Shown: positions 9,591 to 22,699 of the stretch, in pieces
Position numbering within the stretch: the first letter of the stretch is position 1
How the letters are laid out: every line of letters begins with the position of its first letter
From: Gordionus sp. m RMFG-2023
Lineage: Eukaryota > Nematomorpha > Gordioida > Chordodea > Parachordodidae
Length of the DNA: 64,000 nucleotides
Reading direction: 5' to 3'
Assembly (NCBI RefSeq): GCF_954871325.1
Contig: NC_088777.1
Span: forward strand, 4,404,509 to 4,468,508
Program-made: the position numbers and the translations under genes
The notes under the pieces: model-generated
Seen by the model: the letters and a program-made list of their open reading frames with translations, nothing else
Database searches by the model: none
What the model was told of the DNA's origin: nothing

Positions 9591-12500
9591 GGTAAGCGGA
9601 AAATAATTCCCCGGAAAAAAAATCCCGGAAAAAAATTCCCGGAAAATAAATCCCCGGAAATTAATTCCCTGGAAAATAAATTCCCGGAAATTAATTCCCC
9701 GGAAAAAAAATACCCGGAAAATAATTCCCCGGAAAAAAATTCCCCAGAAAATAATTCCCAGGTAAATAATTCTCCGGAAAAAAAATCCCCGGAATAAAAT
9801 TCCCCTGGAAAATAATTCCCCGGAAAAAATTTCCCCACTATACATTGAATTGCTAATGCATTGCTAAACTGCATTGCTAAAAGGCAATCAATCATTATCA
9901 ATTATAAATCAATCAAAAATTTATTATGTATATTTTTTTAATTTTTTAAACTTTTTTTAAAATATATTTAAATCATTTTTTTATTATAAATGAAGAATAC
10001 TGATTAAATGATATAGTATATAATTTTATTTTTATTTAATATTATTAATAAGAAATTTATTTTTCTAGCTTATTAAAACAAATATACATTTTATTCAATT
10101 TTAAAAATTAACAAATATATATCCGTAAGAGGGCGTTATATGTTTTAATATGTATCATTTTAGGAAACCGGAATGATGATTGGATAGCATTTTTTTTATA
10201 TTTGGGTATATATATACATATGAAAAACCTAAAAATTAAAAATTTTTTTTAGGTTTCTTTGATGTTTAATGAGTAGGTTTAGAATAGTAAAACAATGGAA
10301 ATTTTTTAAAGTAAATATTGCTGGCGTTATTTATCAAAATCTCTTCATTTTTGTTTTATACGTGTATATTTACGTGCTAAGCATTATTCTAAAAAATATT
10401 TTGAAAATAATTTGATTTGACCGATTGCCGAGTTCAAAACCGACCACTTATTAAATATTTGATTGATCAAATTTGCTATTAAGATAAATTGAAAAATGTT
10501 GATTTTTGTTTTATGTATCTATAAATACGTACAAAACATAATTCCAAAAAATATTTTAAAAATATCGTGATTTGACCCGAAAACCGACCGAATGACCAAA
10601 TACTGCATTGCTGGCGTTATCCATGGAAAAATCTTCATTTTTGTATTATACGCGTATATATATACGTGCTAAGCATTATCCTAAAAAATATTTTGAAAAT
10701 AATTTGATTTGACTGATTGCCGAGCTCAAAACCCCACTTACTAAATATTCGATTGATAAAATTTACTAGTAATATGATTCGAAAAATGTTCATTTTTTGT
10801 TTTATATATCTATAATTACGAGTAAAACATATACGAGTCGGTTATCCGCCAAACCACGATATTTTTAAAATATTTTTTGGGATTATGTTTTATATGTATT
10901 TATAGATATATAAAACAAAAATGAACAATTTTCAAATTATATTACTAGTAAATTTGAATCTAGGAAAATAATTCCCCGGAAAAAAAATCCCATGACCCGG
11001 ATCTGCTCTGCAGTATTTAATTAAATAGAAATGTTTTTTAAAGTCAAATTTCTTCGAGGATTTGAGATTTTAAATAATAAAACGAAAGTTAAATAAATCT
11101 AGTTCACCTTTACACACTTTCATCAACTTTTAGGTATTTATTGAAAAATTATTTTTACACAAATTTTAATCATTTTTTTAGAAATATGATAAAAGGCTTT
11201 TCACAGTTTACTGACTCTTAAATAGCGCCCCTTTTTGTTTTTACAAGGATAAGCTATTAAATAATATAATTTTATAAATTTTGTGGCTAAATAGGAAATT
11301 AGCAATTCAATCTGATACCCTCTATTTGATAAATATTATTTTACTGAAGTATTTACCTACTTTAAGAATTTAACTGACTGAATACAAAATCACTATAAAA
11401 CTTGCAAAATTATATTTTTTACTGCCCAATTTTAATTAAATACTGCCAAAAGTAATGAAAAATGCTGACCACTTTAATCAAAATACATCCAGAGGTGATT
11501 ATCAGCAGTGAGTATTATATTTTTCTAATCTAACAATTATTATTTTGCTTATGAATTTTTTTCAAAAGTTACAGAAAAGAAATAATTATAATTTTATTAA
11601 ATGATATATAGAATAATAAATTATATTATTCAAAAGAAACAATTCTAGAACGTATATGTTCTCCAATTGAAGAGAGAAAATTGGGCAAGTCCCTTCTCTC
11701 TTCTACATAATCAATGCATAAATTTTTTAAAATAGTTTGTTTCGTTGCATAAATACGATTTTTTTTGGGAGTGTATGTCCCAATATTCCATTGGCCGATT
11801 TTTCCCATATCAACCGCTATTTCCATCCTTATTTTTTCGAGTAGTTCCCATATCTTCGGTTTTTTGTTGCCTACAATATGCTTAAATCGGTTATTCCATC
11901 CTTCACATACATTGTTTGTTCGATTTTCCCCAGCAATCGTAACATTGAACACATTCCATGTTTCTGGTGGGAACAATGGCTCTACTTGCCTTTGAGAGTT
12001 TTTCCCAAGTCTCAATTCTCCATTCACATAATTTTTATCAAAATAAAACAATAATTCTTTGTTTTCATCCGATACAATGGTTTTTAAATACTCCATACCT
12101 CGTTTGACATCGTGTATAGGTAAGAATGCTAATCCATCGATCATAGCTGCAAATAAGCATAACACTGGATCATTCCGATATAATGATTCTAACCCCAATT
12201 CCTGAATCTTTCTATGAGTTGATTGAGTTAGATGATAAAAACATCCTTGGATGTTGATATCTCTACCTAAAAGTTGAAAAAATATAGATTAAAATTATTG
12301 TATAGGTTTTATTTAATATTTATGTCTTTATCAATTTTTATTAATTGTACTGTGTGACAAGAAAAATGGGAGAAAAAATAATTAAAAACAAGTTTTGGTG
12401 CAGAATTTGACATTGAGTTCGAATTCATTTTCTAAGTTTTCCCTTCACGTCAAGTTTTAAAAATATTATCGTATAAAGGCAACTTTTCGAAATCTCAAAA

Positions 12501-14164
12501 ATGGTAATACGGATATATTTTAAAAAGTATCAAATGAAAATCCCTGAAAATTGGTGATAGTGTTAGATTTATATTTCCTTATAAATTTATTAATTTTTAT
12601 AATTTTTTATCGATTGCTTTTTGAGAAAAATGGTAAAGAATTTCGTTTTGGGGGTCTTAAGTTTTCAATTTAAATTCCCGGCAAGAATCGTATAAATATG
12701 TTGGCGGACTACTGCTGGAGTATCTTTTTTGAAAATAAATCATCAACTTCATATTCGCGGAAATATATTTAGATTTACCATTAAATGTTTTTAAATTCGA
12801 TAAATTTTATGTTATTGTTTAATTTGTTTTAAATTCAATAAATTTATTGTATATTACAAGTTAAATCCTATATAATAATGAAGGAGGGGGTGAGACAACG
12901 GACCGATAAAAGGTTTATTAAAAGTAAAATATGAGATAGGTTAGCTTAGCATAATATATTTATTTAAATATGAGAAATGTAACTATTTCATTTAAAATAA
13001 ATTGTTTGGGAATCGTACCTTGTGCAGTGTAGCGAAGAGAACGAAAGCTACAATAAATATATTAAATGTAAGCTATATTAAAAATGAATCTAGAAAAATA
13101 ATTCCCCGGAAAAAAAATCTCCGTTTTTAAGATAATTAAAATTACAAAATTAGGAGAAAAAATTCCCTATAAATAAATCAACGAAATAATAATTCTCAAA
13201 TAAAATATTTAAAAATTTTGATAAAATTAATTCTGAAGAATTATTAGGATTATGTTTTATACGTATTTATAGATATATAAAACGAATCAAATTATATTCC
13301 TAATAAAATTGGTCAATCGAATATTTAGTGAGTGATCGGTTTTGAGCTCGGCAATCGGTCAAATCAAATTATTTTCAAAATATTTTTTAAAATAATGCTT
13401 AGCACGTAAATATACACGTATAAAACAAAAATGAAGAGATTTTGATAAATAACGCCAGCAATATTTACTTTAAAAAATTTCCATTGTTTTACTATTCTAA
13501 ACCTACTCATTAAACATCAAAGAAACCTAAAAAAAAATTTTAATTTTTAGGTTTTTCATATGTATATATACCCAAATATAAAAAAAATGCTATCCAATTA
13601 TCATTCCGGTTTCCTAAAATGATACATATTAAAACATATAACGCCCTCTTACGGATATATATTTGTTAATTTTTAAAATTGAATAAATGTATATTTGTTT
13701 TAATAAGCTAGAAAAATAAATTTCTTATTAATAATATTAAATAAAAATAAAATTATATACTATATCATTTAATCAGTATTCTTCATTTATAATAAAAAAA
13801 TGATTTAAATATATTTTAAAAAAAGTTTAAAAAATTATCATTAAAAAAATATACGTAATAAATTTTTGATTGATTTATAATTGATAATGATTGATTGCCT
13901 TTTAGCAATGCAGTTTAGCAATGCATTAGCAATTCAATGTATAGTGGGGAAATTTTTTCCGGGGAATTATTTTCCAGGGGAATTTTATTCCGGGGATTTT
14001 TTTTCCGGGGATTTTTTTTCCGGAGAATTATTTACCTGGGAATTATTTTCTGGGGAATTTTTTTCCGGGGAATTATTTTCCTGGGGATTTTTTTTCCAGG
14101 GAATTAATTTCCGGGGATTTATTTTCGGGGAATTTTTTTTCCGGGGAATTATTTTCCGGGATTC
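9591..14164. mobile_element. Mutator-like element (MULE) with minisatellite terminal inverted repeats
   Basis: 4574-bp element flanked by a perfect 9-bp target duplication TTATAAATG (9582-9590, 14165-14173), the usual MULE length. Its ends are about 240-bp arrays of a degenerate 12-16-bp unit, GGAAAATAATTCCCC, in inverted orientation (9597-9836 and 13936-14160). The inversion continues inward about 1 kb on each side (for example GCAATGCATTAGCAATTCAA motifs and the 10140/13640 blocks). Extra copies of the unit lie at about 10965 and 13085. A MULE transposase fragment is coded in the middle. Confidence 0.88.
11626..12266 (-). CDS. MULE transposase, C-terminal part of catalytic domain
   Basis: Open from a TTTTAG acceptor (12266) to the stop, about 213 residues. 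It shows GCFYHLTQSTHRKIQELGL, the MULE C-x2-H block, then LAFLPIHDV, FPPETWNVF and RTNNVCEGWNNRFKHIVG, which carries the expected catalytic glutamate. The N-terminal half with the two catalytic aspartates was not found upstream, where the frame is closed (12267-13000), so the gene is probably truncated and the element non-autonomous. It cuts and pastes DNA at the element's terminal repeats in intact relatives. Confidence 0.8.
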
Positions 14165-14214
14165 TTATAAATGAATATCGTAAAAACAAAGAAAAATATA
14201 AATGAACAATAGAT

Positions 14215-14613
14215 TAGAGATCTGCAAAGTTAGGCCTGGTCAGTACCCGGCCCGGCTTGGGCCTAATTCTATTAAAATAATCGGGTTCGGGTTGAGCCGG
14301 GCCTAATATTTAAAAAAAATTTTTGGGCCGGGTCGGGTCGGACCTTGGAAATTTTTTTAAAATAAATTTATCAATTCTATATTGAATTTTTTATGTAAAA
14401 TAAAAAATATTTGATATATTGAAACTAATAGGACATATAATATATGAGTTTTATTTTGAGTAATATAAAATTAATTTCTACATTTAAATAAATTCTGGCC
14501 GGGCCGGGTTTGTAAATTTTTTTTAAAAATAATTCGGGCCGGGCCGGCAAAACTTTTTTAAAAATGTTCGGGCCGGGTCGAGCTTGAAAAATTAGGCCCG
14601 ATGCAGATTACTA
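14215..14613. mobile_element. hAT-type MITE (family B)
   Basis: 399-bp element with ends TAGAGATCTGCAAAGTTAGG / TAGTAATCTGCATCGGGCC and a perfect 8-bp target duplication CAATAGAT (14207-14214, 14614-14621). Several GGGCCGGGTCGGGTC-like tracts flank an AT-rich core. Confidence 0.87.
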
Positions 14614-15687
14614 CAATAGATAATCGAATGTCGTATAAACAAAGAAAATTATAACGGACAATGGAATCGTAATATATTAATCGCTTATTAAAAAAATAGC
14701 ATCATAATGGCTTTTATAAAACATTTGTTTTTGTGAAAATAAAAATTTAGAACAAGAAATCATATTTGAGTCTTATTTGTAACATACATATATATTCGAT
14801 TAAAAAATTTTTGATTAAACTTTTTTAAAATATAAAAACGGAAAAGAGTATAGGAATATTTTAGTTACCTGGTTCATATTTTTTTGAAAAATAATATCAG
14901 AGTTTAATATTAAAAAAATGTAATTAAAAATTACGAAAAATGTCAATTTTGAAATATAGGGAACAGCTGACATTAAATACTCGCTCTTTAAATAAATATA
15001 AGAATTTCTAATTAAAAAAATGATTTTTATATAAAAGGAATGTTACTAATCAATTACATAGTGAATTTTCGCGTCAAAATAATTTACACTGTAAAATATG
15101 TCAGAAAATTCACTATGTGACTGATTAGTAGTCATATGTAATAAAGGGTAATTGTAAATTCATTCATTTATTTTTGGTGATGAATATTTTTTTTTGGTTT
15201 ATCTTGCGTAATCAATTCTTTTAATATATTGTTATTATTTGGGGCAATTATAAAAAAATGTCTAATTTGGGCTCAATTAGGGCAAACACCCTGATTTGAC
15301 TAAAAGTTTGAGTTCCCAAACAAATTCCTAATAACTCCTCTTAGAAAATGCCTTGAAATTGGGCAACTATTTACTTTAAAAAATGGGCAGATTTCTAATT
15401 TTTTTTGGTCCATTTGCGCGAGACCTTTATAAAGCAGACATTTGTGTTTTTTGTTGCATTCATTCATTTACATTATTATTTTCTTTAAATAAAACTAATT
15501 CATTTTAAATAATAAAATTTAATAAATTTAAATAACGCATCATACCCGAGAATGTGCTAAAAAATTTATTCTACAGGATCTGTTAACAATGTTCATAAAT
15601 TAAATTCAAAGAAGACATTTGCAAACGCCATGCAAATAAAGCATAGCATTTTATTTATAAAATTAATTTTATTCATTTTGTTATAAG
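14614..15687. other. Gene-free stretch with a short palindrome
   Basis: AT-rich intergenic DNA. At about 15046-15135 is a small palindromic repeat with inverted ends around ACATAGTGAATTTTC, probably a MITE remnant. No coding sequence was recognised. Confidence 0.5.
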
Positions 15688-16447
15688 CAGGGATCCAAAC
15701 CGAAATGAATATCGGTTCGGTTTTGGTTCGGATAAAAATAACGGTTCAAGGTTCAGGTTCGGTTCGCAAAAAATAAAAATAATGGTTCAGTTCGATCCTC
15801 TAAAAACCGGTTTGAACACTTTTGTATTCAAACCTATATTAGGATTATGTATAAGGAAATTTTTTTTATATATTTCATAATTAAAATAAAAACCTTCATT
15901 TTTATTAATTGCATATTATAAAATAATATTTAATTTATAAATATAAAAAATAAATATGTCAATGATTAATTTTAATATGAACAATTACTTAAAATTTTTT
16001 TATTAAGCCGCACAATTAATATATTTTCAAAATTCGTATCACTCAAATTATATCTATAAGATAATATAGTAATTGTTGAAGAACATCTTTCCACACATAA
16101 TTATATATGTAAATAATTTTTATATTAGATTTATTTTTTTTCTAGGCATTACAATTTATAAGCTAAAAATATTTAAAAAATGTTGTAAAATGGCAATATA
16201 CTAAAGTTTATAAAAATTATGACTGACACTTAGATTGATGATAATCTTTAAAACAATTTGAATATAATTAAAATTTTTGCAATTTACTACTAGTAATAAC
16301 TTACACACGTTATTTTATAAGCATAAAATTATGAGACTCGAACCGGTTCAGAGGCATTTTAGGGGTTCGGTTCAGGTTCGGGAAATTTTTTAGAGGTTTG
16401 GGTTTGATAAAAAATACCGGTTTTTAGCGGTTCGGTTTGGATCCCTG
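15688..16447. mobile_element. hAT-type non-autonomous element (family C)
   Basis: 760-bp element with terminal inverted repeats CAGGGATCCAAACCGAA and a perfect 8-bp target duplication GTTATAAG (15680-15687, 16448-16455). Arrays of CGGTTCGGTTC-type motifs lie inside each end around an AT-only core with no reading frame. Confidence 0.9.
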
Positions 16448-18025
16448 GTTATAAGTTTATCTATATATTAGCAGCCAATCTGTTTTTTTCTGACAATGTG
16501 TAATTTTTTTTTTATTGAGCTCTAAAAATTTAAAAATTTTATTTTACCTGAAATGATTCCGTTTCCAGGATTAATTATTTGTTTAAAAAAAAATCTAAGG
16601 AAAGAAATACTGATATAAATTATAAGTTAAGTCAAAAACGTTCATCACAAAATTGGATGAAGTTCATAGAATAGGTATTCTAAACATTTATATTTTCTGG
16701 GTAAAATCAATTTCTTAAATTTAAAAAAAATGCGCTTCAAAAAATGATTTTAAATTTGAGCATATTGACATATGCTTAGATAATTTTACTAGTGAAACTA
16801 GTGTTGTTAAACGCTCGTTTTGCGCCGATTTTTAAAAACGGCCAACTCAATATTTTAGCCCGAAAAATATTGCCTAAGTGCCTCGAGATTTTGCTAGCAG
16901 ATGTCCAAATCTTCTTTCCTTTTACAAACAAAATTTTCAGGCATGCTTAATATTATTCTGGATCAAATATTGAGTTAGTTAGCCGTTTTTAAAAATCGGC
17001 TCAATACGAGCCGTTTAACAACACTCCTCATGACTGATGAATTAATAATAATAATAAAAATTTGAAAATAGTTGAACTTAATCTCACTCTTAAAACGTTT
17101 TTTTTAAGTAAAAAAAAAGACTTGATGAATCGGGCAAACATCCACAGATTCCACCTGTAGTTACTTTTAAAAAGTCTAAAAAATTTCAATTTAGATGTTT
17201 TTTACCTGATAAAGTGACAATTCTAAAAAAATATGAGTGAGTCGTGATTTAACAACTTAAAAGACCTTTTCTCTCTAGTCCTTATAATCTTCTATATTTC
17301 AAAATACATTTTTTTATTATTGCTAAATTTATTGAGTGATTTTAAAAAAATATATATTATATAAGTTAAATATCCATTTACATATCATTATATTTTCTTG
17401 TAATTTATTACAAGATATCGAATATTTAAATAATTTGGGTTTAAATATTTGATATTAATATAAGTTTTGTATGAAACTATTATTAAAAAATCATTTTAAA
17501 AATATAACTTTTAAAAAAAAAGTCTAGTTTGGACCCAAAAATAGAGAATATATAATAAATACTCAAGCGAATAAATAGTTTGCCCTCAGCTGATTTACAA
17601 TTTGTCTATAAAAAAAATGGGAGCGATGGGGGAATTCAATATAAATCGTTTGGAATTTTTAAGGGGGGGGGGATTATTGATGTCATTATGGAAATACAAA
17701 TATTTTTGTGTTTGCGAATTAGGCAATTAAAATAAATAGTGTCTGGGTTTTTTTTTTAATTTTGAAGTCGCCGATATTCGCAAATGTTTATATACATATA
17801 TATTTATATCTTTTTTTCTAGGAAAAACAAAACATTTTCGTTGTTTTCGATTTTTTGCGGCCGAAATAATTCTTGACACTCCCATTTCCGTTTTGGTCGG
17901 AGATATGAATTAACCTTTCTTTGTCTCTATAGCACCTGTTAAAAATATTTGACGAGAAGGCAAATGATTATATATTAAATTCAATTATATTTCAGCAAAA
18001 ACTTACCTCTTTTTTTGTGCCGAAT
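16448..18025. other. Gene-free stretch with a family A MITE
   Basis: AT-rich DNA. A family A MITE lies at 16799-17025 (TAGTGTTGTTAAACGCTCG to CGAGCCGTTTAACAACACT), without a convincing target duplication. A G9 run sits near 17666. No gene was seen. Confidence 0.6.
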
Positions 18026-18236
18026 AAGTGTCGCTAAACGGCTCAGTTTGTTTTTTTTAAAAAAACGGCTTACCCAATATTTACGCCAAAAAATATCAGC
18101 AGGCCCGGGAATTTCGCTCATAGATGGCAAGAAAGATTTGGACATCTATTTAACGAAATTTCGAGTCTTGCGCTATATTATTTGGCTAAAATATTTGAGT
18201 TAGCCATTTTTAAAATCGAGCAGTTTAACGACACTT
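18026..18236. mobile_element. hAT-type MITE (family A)
   Basis: Ends AAGTGTCGCTAAACGGCTCAG and GAGCAGTTTAACGACACTT. The flanks share TGTGCC, an imperfect target duplication. The 62-codon frame inside it has no coding signature. Confidence 0.65.
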
Positions 18237-18280
18237 GTGCCAAATATCTTATCGATATTAGGTAATTATTGAATACCTTA

Positions 18281-18514
18281 GGCCGCATTCAAATTGAACC
18301 CGATCCGACACGATTTAACAGCTGATCGATTTTTAAAATCGGTTTATGAGAATCAATTTTTCTTTGTTAAAACCAGTATTTCTTAGGTTATTATCATGTT
18401 GTATAGAATTAAAGACAAAATAATATTATTACAAAAAAATTGATCTCATAAACAGATTTTAAAAATCGATCAGCTGTTAAATCGTGTCGGATCGGATCCA
18501 CTATGAATGCGGCC
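18281..18514. mobile_element. PIF/Harbinger-type MITE
   Basis: 234-bp element with inverted ends GGCCGCATTCA / TGAATGCGGCC, flanked by TTA on both sides (18278-18280, 18515-18517), the usual 3-bp Harbinger target. Longer inverted blocks (GATCCGACACGATTTAACAG) lie inside. Related copies are at 60939-61173 and, truncated, at about 45955-46057. Confidence 0.8.
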
Positions 18515-18939
18515 TTAGGCGCATTTTTATCCAAATTCAATTTTCGTTGAATTTTTATGAAATTAAAAAATGCGAATCGAAGAAATGATTTAAAAAAAAA
18601 TTTTTTTTTTGGAATATGTCAAAAAAAAATACGGTTAAACAAAACTTCAAATAAATTTCCACTTTTAACTAAGTCCAAAATCTTCTCTTTTTTTAAAAAA
18701 AAAAAATTAGTTTCAAAACTTTCAGAAAATTTAAAATTTTCAAAAATTATATTTTGGACATGTTCTAATTCTTATATACATAAAAAAAAGCTTATATATT
18801 TTTTATCTCTTTCTATAAGGTTTTTAAAAGGTTTGCGAATCGAATTTTTTGATATTTTTGGACTTAGCTTCTTGAGAAACATAATATAAATTTTATAGTT
18901 TTTATGTATTTTTTAAAGTAATTTTAATATAATAAAAAT

Positions 18940-19490
18940 CAGATGCAGAGGTACCATTTGCACGTCCCAGCCCGGATCTTATATTCCTTGTGATTTCGAA
19001 ATATAACACATCAAAATTTCACGGCTAATACCTTGTGAAAGTGATTTCACGAGATTTTGATTTTCATCGCTTCAAATACACTGGGGGGGGGGGCATAAAT
19101 ATTCTGCTATTCAATATTGCAAAATTTCTTGGATTTTTTTTAAAATCTTACATTTTTATGAATTTTAATATGGTTAATATAGCTTAAATTGTCTCAAATT
19201 TAAAAAGTTAAATTTGAATGAAGCTGTCAAATTGAAAACCTTTCCACGAATATATTTTTTAATTTTATAATCGTTTTTAACCAATACCGACATATATGTC
19301 TTCCTAAAATGGTTTACAATTCCAATGAATGTTATATACCCGGGCTTAAAATTTCTTTTAAAAAAAATATCCGGTATCTGAAATAATCAAAAATAAATAT
19401 AATATATTTTAAAAAAATCCGAGCCGGGCCTTAATTTTAAAATAAAAACCCGGGCCGGGCTGTGCCATTGGTAATTCTGCAGGTCTCTGA
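18940..19490. mobile_element. Probable hAT-type MITE with GC-rich ends
   Basis: Ends resemble each other as an inverted pair: TCAGATGCAGAGGTACCATT on the left and, reverse-complemented, TCAGAGACCTGCAGAATTAC on the right. CAGCCCGG and CGGGCCGGGC tracts lie next to them. No clear target duplication. A G10 run lies at 19082-19091. Confidence 0.55.
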
Positions 19491-19915
19491 AAATATATAT
19501 TGAAATACGCCAAAAGATCGAATTAATATGACCCTTAAAATTAAATTTCCCTACCCGTTGGCCACAGCATATTAATCATGCTAGAAAGTATTTGAGATGT
19601 CGGCGAGAGTTATATAGAAGATATATTAGAATAAAAATAATCTTTAGAACTTTTAAATAACGAATGTGATCTAGGTGACGAACTATTCGCACTTACTAGA
19701 TCCATTCAGAGAGTCCGCAGAATTTCTTCCTCCCCGTAAAGGGATCAACAATTAATTTAGGTTTTATTATTTCGATAGAAATAAATTATTATAATATACA
19801 AATCAATAAAAATGGTAGCTCAGATATAATTTGTCTAGAATATAGGTTTCCTATAACCGAACTGCAAGTAATTAATTTTATATTTTGCACATTAGATATT
19901 AGCGACACTGTACTT

Positions 19916-22636
19916 TAGTGAGGGTCACGGTCCGGTCTTTGGTCCGGACTGGACCGATACCCTCCGACCGGACCGGACCACGGTCCTTAAGAATAAGATC
20001 GATCCAGACCGTGATCCTAAATAAAAAGACCGATCCAGGACCGGTCTTTTTATTTGTTTAAAAAAAACATTTTTTTTAACCTAATTTAATTTGTTTTATC
20101 ATTTTATTAAATATAAGAGTATTATATAAACAATATAAAATTAATTATGAATAATATAATAATTAATGCAAATATTCAATTTAAATAAATGCTAATGTCA
20201 TTGTTTGTAGAATTGCTATGGAAGGAATTAGAAGAGGGGCTTTAATGGAGGCGGTATATCTATTCCATTTTTTAACCAAGAGCCCATACGCATCAAAGCT
20301 TGTATTGTTTTGTTTGAAAGCCTGTTTCTTTTTTTAGTGACAAGATCTCCTGCCTTCAAAAATATTTGTTCACAGGGGACAGATGTTGCTTGAATTGCTA
20401 AAAAATTTCTAGCTGCTAATGAGAGGACTGGAAATCTATATAATAAACTATATTGACTTTTACAAAATATAAAAGACCTTTCACTATTGGTTTTCCACCA
20501 TACTAATATGTCATTTTTTAAAGAAACAAGAGGTTCATTTAAATATAGGTGTGAAGTTCTGATATATTTTCTTCAATGATTTCTGAGGATATACAATCCC
20601 CTTCTGAATTTCTTTTTTGGGATAAAATTCTTTTTAAAAAACTAAATTCATTGATTTCCTCCTGGCACAAATGTTTGAAAATTAGGATTTAATAAATAAA
20701 TATTTAAAATATACCTGAGAATCCGTTATTCCTGTATTTTTTTAATTTTGTATTTTTCTTAAATATTTCGAAAATTTGGTCATATACTCAATTCTATTAA
20801 GAGTATTAGGCATGTAAACTTGTTTTAATCTCGGATCCAACAATGTTGAGACATATGATTCATAACAAAATAAATCTTTGAGATATTTCTGCATTTTAAC
20901 CAGCATGTTATTAAGAATTTCTTTTCTTTTCTTGTATTGTTATTATCTTTTTTTATATTATTTAAAATTTCATTATTTATATTCTCCATATATAACATGG
21001 AAATCCCAACTGTAGGATATTTCGATCCTGATAAATCAAAAGTGGTTTTATAGAAGGGCCTAAGAAAATCTACAGCCTCTTTAAGTTCTTCTTTTCACAC
21101 TCAGTAAAGAAAACCCCTTTAAATTGTTTGTAATTCAAAAAAAGTACTTCTTCTATAGCATCCATGTTCTAAAAATTAAATATTTTTTAAAAATAATTGG
21201 ATAAAAATGTAAATACCTCATAAATTGTATTCATCATTAAATAGGAGCTATTCCATCTAATAGGGATATCAGAAGGGATTTTAAATTTTGTAATACCCTT
21301 ATTTTCACATATTTGTACATATGCTTGATTTATTTTGGGTGATTTATTTATAGAAAAGGCAATGTCTCTACACTTTTCTAGGATAGTTGTAATTGTTGAT
21401 AAACCTTCCTGAGATATTAAGTTTAGAATATGGGCACAGCATCTGAAACCTTTAAAGTTTTGTTCCTTGTAAATATGCAAAATATCCATGCTTTTTAGGA
21501 TGTTATTGGCATTATCTGTAGTACAAGCCAGTATATTCTTCTCCAATTGATATACATCAATTACTTCTTTTATAGCTAAGGATATTTCTTCAGAAGTATG
21601 AGGAAATGGGATATGATTTATATCAAGTAAAATATTTTTTAATGTAAAAGAAGAGTCAATAAAGTGAGCAGTAATGGCTATGAATGAAACTTTATTTATA
21701 CTGCTCCACATATCTGTGGTAAAGCTTATTAAAGAATTATTTTTATTTAAAATATCTTTTAAAGAACTTCTTAGTTTCTCAAAATTAACTGTATAAAAAT
21801 TTTTAACTTTGTTTTTAGACCAAATTGTAGCAGTTGAGTTTAAATATTTGATTAAATTATGAAGACCTAAACTTTCAAAAGTCTTCATTGGCAGACAGTC
21901 CATTATTACCCATTTTATTATTAATTGGTTCATATGTTCAGTTTGAAATTTATCCAATGGTATTGAAGAAAGTGATTTTGTGCTTGTGGAGGGCATATTA
22001 AAATTAAGAGTAGATTGTGTTTTTGAGATATTTCCATTTTCATCATTAGAGGTATATATTTTATGTTTTATCAGATGCCTGCTTAAGGTACCTAATTATT
22101 TTATTAAGAATAAGGTTAAGTTATTTTAACAATGAATTATTTAGACAGTTTCTTAAGAAAAAATAGAACTATATAAATAATAACCAAAATATTTTAATAA
22201 TAATACTGCTTATTTTGATTAATTTACTGCTTAAAAAATTATAAACAATTATTTTATTACTTGTTGCTGACGATACATTATATTTGGTATTGCAGTGAAT
22301 ACATACTCTATGTTTTTTATTGGGACTATAAGTAAAATGTTTCTTGGACAAATTTATGGTTTTCATATTGTAAAATAAAATTTAACAATATCTAAAATAA
22401 CTCCTCTAGAAAAATTCATAAAAAAAAATATACAAAAAAATTATAATAATTGAATAGTAAAGCAAACTTAAATATTAATTCATAAAATAAAATATACAAA
22501 AAAATTATAATAATTGAATAGTAAAGCAAACTTAAATATTAATAAAAGACCGGTCTGGACCACGGTCCTCAAAAAAAAGATCGATCCGGCAATCGGTCCG
22601 GTCCCGGTCTAAGACCGGACCGTTGACCTTCACTAC
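19916..22636 (-). mobile_element. hAT transposon, nearly complete
   Basis: 2.7-kb element. Terminal inverted repeats are TAGTGAGGGTCACGGTCCGG / TAGTGAAGGTCAACGGTCCG, followed by arrays of GGTCCGGTC motifs. The target duplication CTGTACTT / CTGTTACTT (19908-19915, 22637-22645) differs by one base. On the minus strand it encodes a BED finger, the hAT catalytic region and the C-terminal dimerisation domain. Confidence 0.9.
20260..22366 (-). pseudogene. hAT transposase (BED-type), split by introns, at least one frameshift
   Basis: Exon 1 (22366-22228, ATG start) gives the CIHC half of a BED zinc finger; a GTAAAT donor joins in phase to exon 2 (from 22091), which supplies LSRHLIKH, the His half. 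Exon 2 carries the hAT core with SFTTDMWSS, LACTTDNANN, FRCCAHILNLI and IPIRWNSSYLMM, down to a GTATTT donor near 21217. The next exon has DFLRPFYKTTFDLSGSKYPT but needs a frameshift near 21095. The C-terminal hATC domain (about 20440-20280) reads AIQATSVPCEQIF and KAGDLVTKKRNRLS. Related intact proteins catalyse excision and insertion. The frameshift suggests a recently inactivated copy, although sequencing error is possible. Confidence 0.82.
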
Positions 22637-22699
22637 TGTTACTTGATCCAATATTTAAAAATATTAAAATTTATATTTAATTCAAATTCTCCGACATTA

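Noticed and set aside
9494-9901. Open frames across the MULE left end (both strands), and 13881-14174 at the right end
   Set aside because: They follow the 12-16-bp terminal repeat array and have no protein features.
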